Assembly: GCF_014205165.1 (NCBI RefSeq)
Contig: NZ_JACHMZ010000001.1
Coordinates: 2,812,501 to 2,876,500, forward strand
DNA: 64,000 nucleotides
Direction: 5' to 3'
Source of the DNA: Micromonospora carbonacea
Lineage (GTDB): Bacteria; Actinomycetota; Actinomycetes; Mycobacteriales; Micromonosporaceae
In this document: positions 63,041 to 64,000 of the stretch, one piece after another
How the letters are laid out: each line of letters starts with the position of its first letter
Numbering within the stretch: position 1 is the stretch's first letter
The notes under the pieces: model-generated
Database searches by the model: none
The model's input: only the letters and a program-made list of their open reading frames with translations
What the model was told of the DNA's origin: nothing
Translations under genes and position numbers: made by a program

Positions 63041-64000
63041 TCAGCCGTTGGCGACGAGCCGCCAGCGGTTGTCGGCGCTGCCGTTGTCGGAGTCCTGCAC
63101 GGCCTGCGCGCCCTGGGCGGTGGAGCCGTTGAGGATGCCGAGCAGCTTGCCGCTGTTGACGTTGCGGATCTTGTAGGTGCCGTCGCCCTGGTTCAGCAGG
63201 GTCCACAGGTGGTCGGCGGTGCCGTTGTCGGCCCACTGTAGGACGCGGGCGTTGTCGGCGGTGGACATGTTCTCGACGCCGAGGACCTTGCCGCTGTTGA
63301 CGTTGCGGAACTTGACGTTGCCGCCGTCGGTCACGACGACCCAGTTGTGGTCGGCGGTGCCGGTGTCGCCCCACTGGAGGGCGAGCCCGCCGTCGGCGGT
63401 GGACATGTTCTGGATGCCGAGCACCAGGCCGCTGCCGACGTTGATCAGCTTGTGGGTGGTGGTGCCGGTGCCGCCGCTGACGCTCCAGTAGACGGTGTAG
63501 TTGTAGCCGTGCGCGTCCTGGAACGGCGCGAGGTTGACCGTCGCGCCGTTGGCGGACGCGGTGAACGCGAGCGAGCTCGTGCTGGTCCGGGTGACCGACG
63601 TGGCGTTGAGCGAGGGCAGGGCGTTCAGGGTGGTGTTGCCGTAGTTGCCGGCCAGCACCATCGGGCCGTAGGTGACGGCGGCGACGGCCGCGTTGTCGTT
63701 GGCGGGGGAGAGCACGACCCGCATCGGCAGCCGCACGGTGATGGTGTCGCCCGCGGCCCAGGTGCGGGTGACCGTGGCGTAGCCGCCGGGCGTGGTGTCC
63801 ACGCTCTGCGTCGTGCCGTTGACGGCGATCGTCGCGCCGGTGGTCCACGCCGGGATGCGCACCCGGATGCTCCACGAGCCGCTCATGGTGCCGGACAGGG
63901 TGAGGGTGGTGGTGTCGCCGACCGGGTAGCTGGTGCTCTGGGTGACCGTGATGCCGCGCTGGGACCAGTTCAGCGTCGACGGCGCGAACAGGTTCACGGT
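63041..64000 (-). CDS. GH127-like glycoside hydrolase, C-terminal part with ricin-type lectin domain (5' truncated)
   Basis: The frame is open to the window edge, so the N-terminal catalytic barrel is not visible; 319 residues are seen. The first 150 residues match the C-terminal beta-sandwich region of GH127/DUF1680 (beta-L-arabinofuranosidase-like): VNLFAPSTLNWSQRGITVTQ, SWSIRVRIPAWT, then VTYGPMVLAGNYG. Residues about 178-318 are three tandem 44-47-residue RicinB/CBM13-like repeats (VNSGKVLGVENMSTAD, VLQWADNGTADHLW), a beta-trefoil for binding plant glycans. A 23-bp exact DNA repeat (63146, 63287) marks recent repeat duplication. With the pectinesterase it forms a plant cell-wall degradation pair. 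Confidence 0.85.
   Translation of the reverse strand, partial: TVNLFAPSTLNWSQRGITVTQSTSYPVGDTTTLTLSGTMSGSWSIRVRIPAWTTGATIAVNGTTQSVDTTPGGYATVTRTWAAGDTITVRLPMRVVLSPANDNAAVAAVTYGPMVLAGNYGNTTLNALPSLNATSVTRTSTSSLAFTASANGATVNLAPFQDAHGYNYTVYWSVSGGTGTTTHKLINVGSGLVLGIQNMSTADGGLALQWGDTGTADHNWVVVTDGGNVKFRNVNSGKVLGVENMSTADNARVLQWADNGTADHLWTLLNQGDGTYKIRNVNSGKLLGILNGSTAQGAQAVQDSDNGSADNRWRLVANG

Overview
The window is a very GC-rich chromosomal segment from a filamentous actinobacterium. The Pup-proteasome locus, mycothiol ligase mshC, an F420-dependent LLM oxidoreductase, PafBC and TatAC fix the phylum. The gene order (an endonuclease VII-like HNH gene between pup and prcB; the quartet histidine phosphatase, DUF3090, SCO1664-like, mshC) and the sequence style point to Micromonosporaceae, most likely Micromonospora. 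The genus is an inference. Coding is dense, and no rRNA, tRNA, CRISPR array, transposase or phage gene was found.

Layout. 0-2 kb: 3' part of a ClpC-type unfoldase with two small coupled genes. 2-10 kb: a LysR regulator, hemerythrin-like protein, M20 peptidase with conserved neighbours (His-tailed protein, DUF5703), aldo/keto reductase, F420 oxidoreductase and uppP. 9.9-15 kb: a secreted lysozyme-like protein with a long repeat-rich upstream region, then the conserved mshC neighbourhood. 15-22 kb: GntR regulator, PAC2 protein, metH, a PanE-like reductase and a TetR regulator sharing a two-palindrome operator. 22-25.4 kb: two XRE/TPR regulators with two small translationally coupled proteins, the most accessory-looking stretch. 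25-32 kb: methyltransferase, family 2 glycosyltransferase, Ca2+/H+ antiporter, zinc metallopeptidase lipoprotein, HAD hydrolase and a Cmx-type efflux pump. 32-38 kb: an ABC exporter with its two-component system. 38-56 kb: the proteasome superlocus, running RecB-like nuclease / site-2 protease, TrmI, a conserved protein, ferredoxin, ARC/Mpa, Dop, Pup, HNH protein, PrcB, PrcA, PafA, then a DUF3866 and CDF insertion, PafB, PafC, TatA and TatC. 56-59 kb: a Rieske / DUF6529 / secreted protein operon. 59-64 kb: a lipid kinase, a DUF2804 protein, and a plant-polysaccharide pair (CE8 pectinesterase and GH127-like enzyme with a lectin domain), the last gene cut by the window edge.

How the genes work together. 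ARC, PrcA/B, Pup, Dop and PafA form the complete pupylation-degradation cycle. PafB/PafC, known elsewhere as a DNA-damage response activator, and a zinc-ribbon HNH nuclease sit in the same locus. TatA/TatC lie next to a Rieske protein that carries a twin-arginine lipoprotein signal.

Regulatory architecture. At least fourteen genes have a TANNNT hexamer exactly 6 or 7 nt before the start codon, so leaderless transcription appears to be the default here. Most convergent junctions carry perfect GC hairpins. Two diverged copies of a 55-bp two-module element lie 22 kb apart in opposite orientation, each between convergent genes. The least explained features are the HNH gene inside the proteasome operon, the Rieske/DUF6529 module, the XRE/TPR pair with small proteins, and the 700-bp repeat-rich intergenic region at 10.5-11.2 kb.
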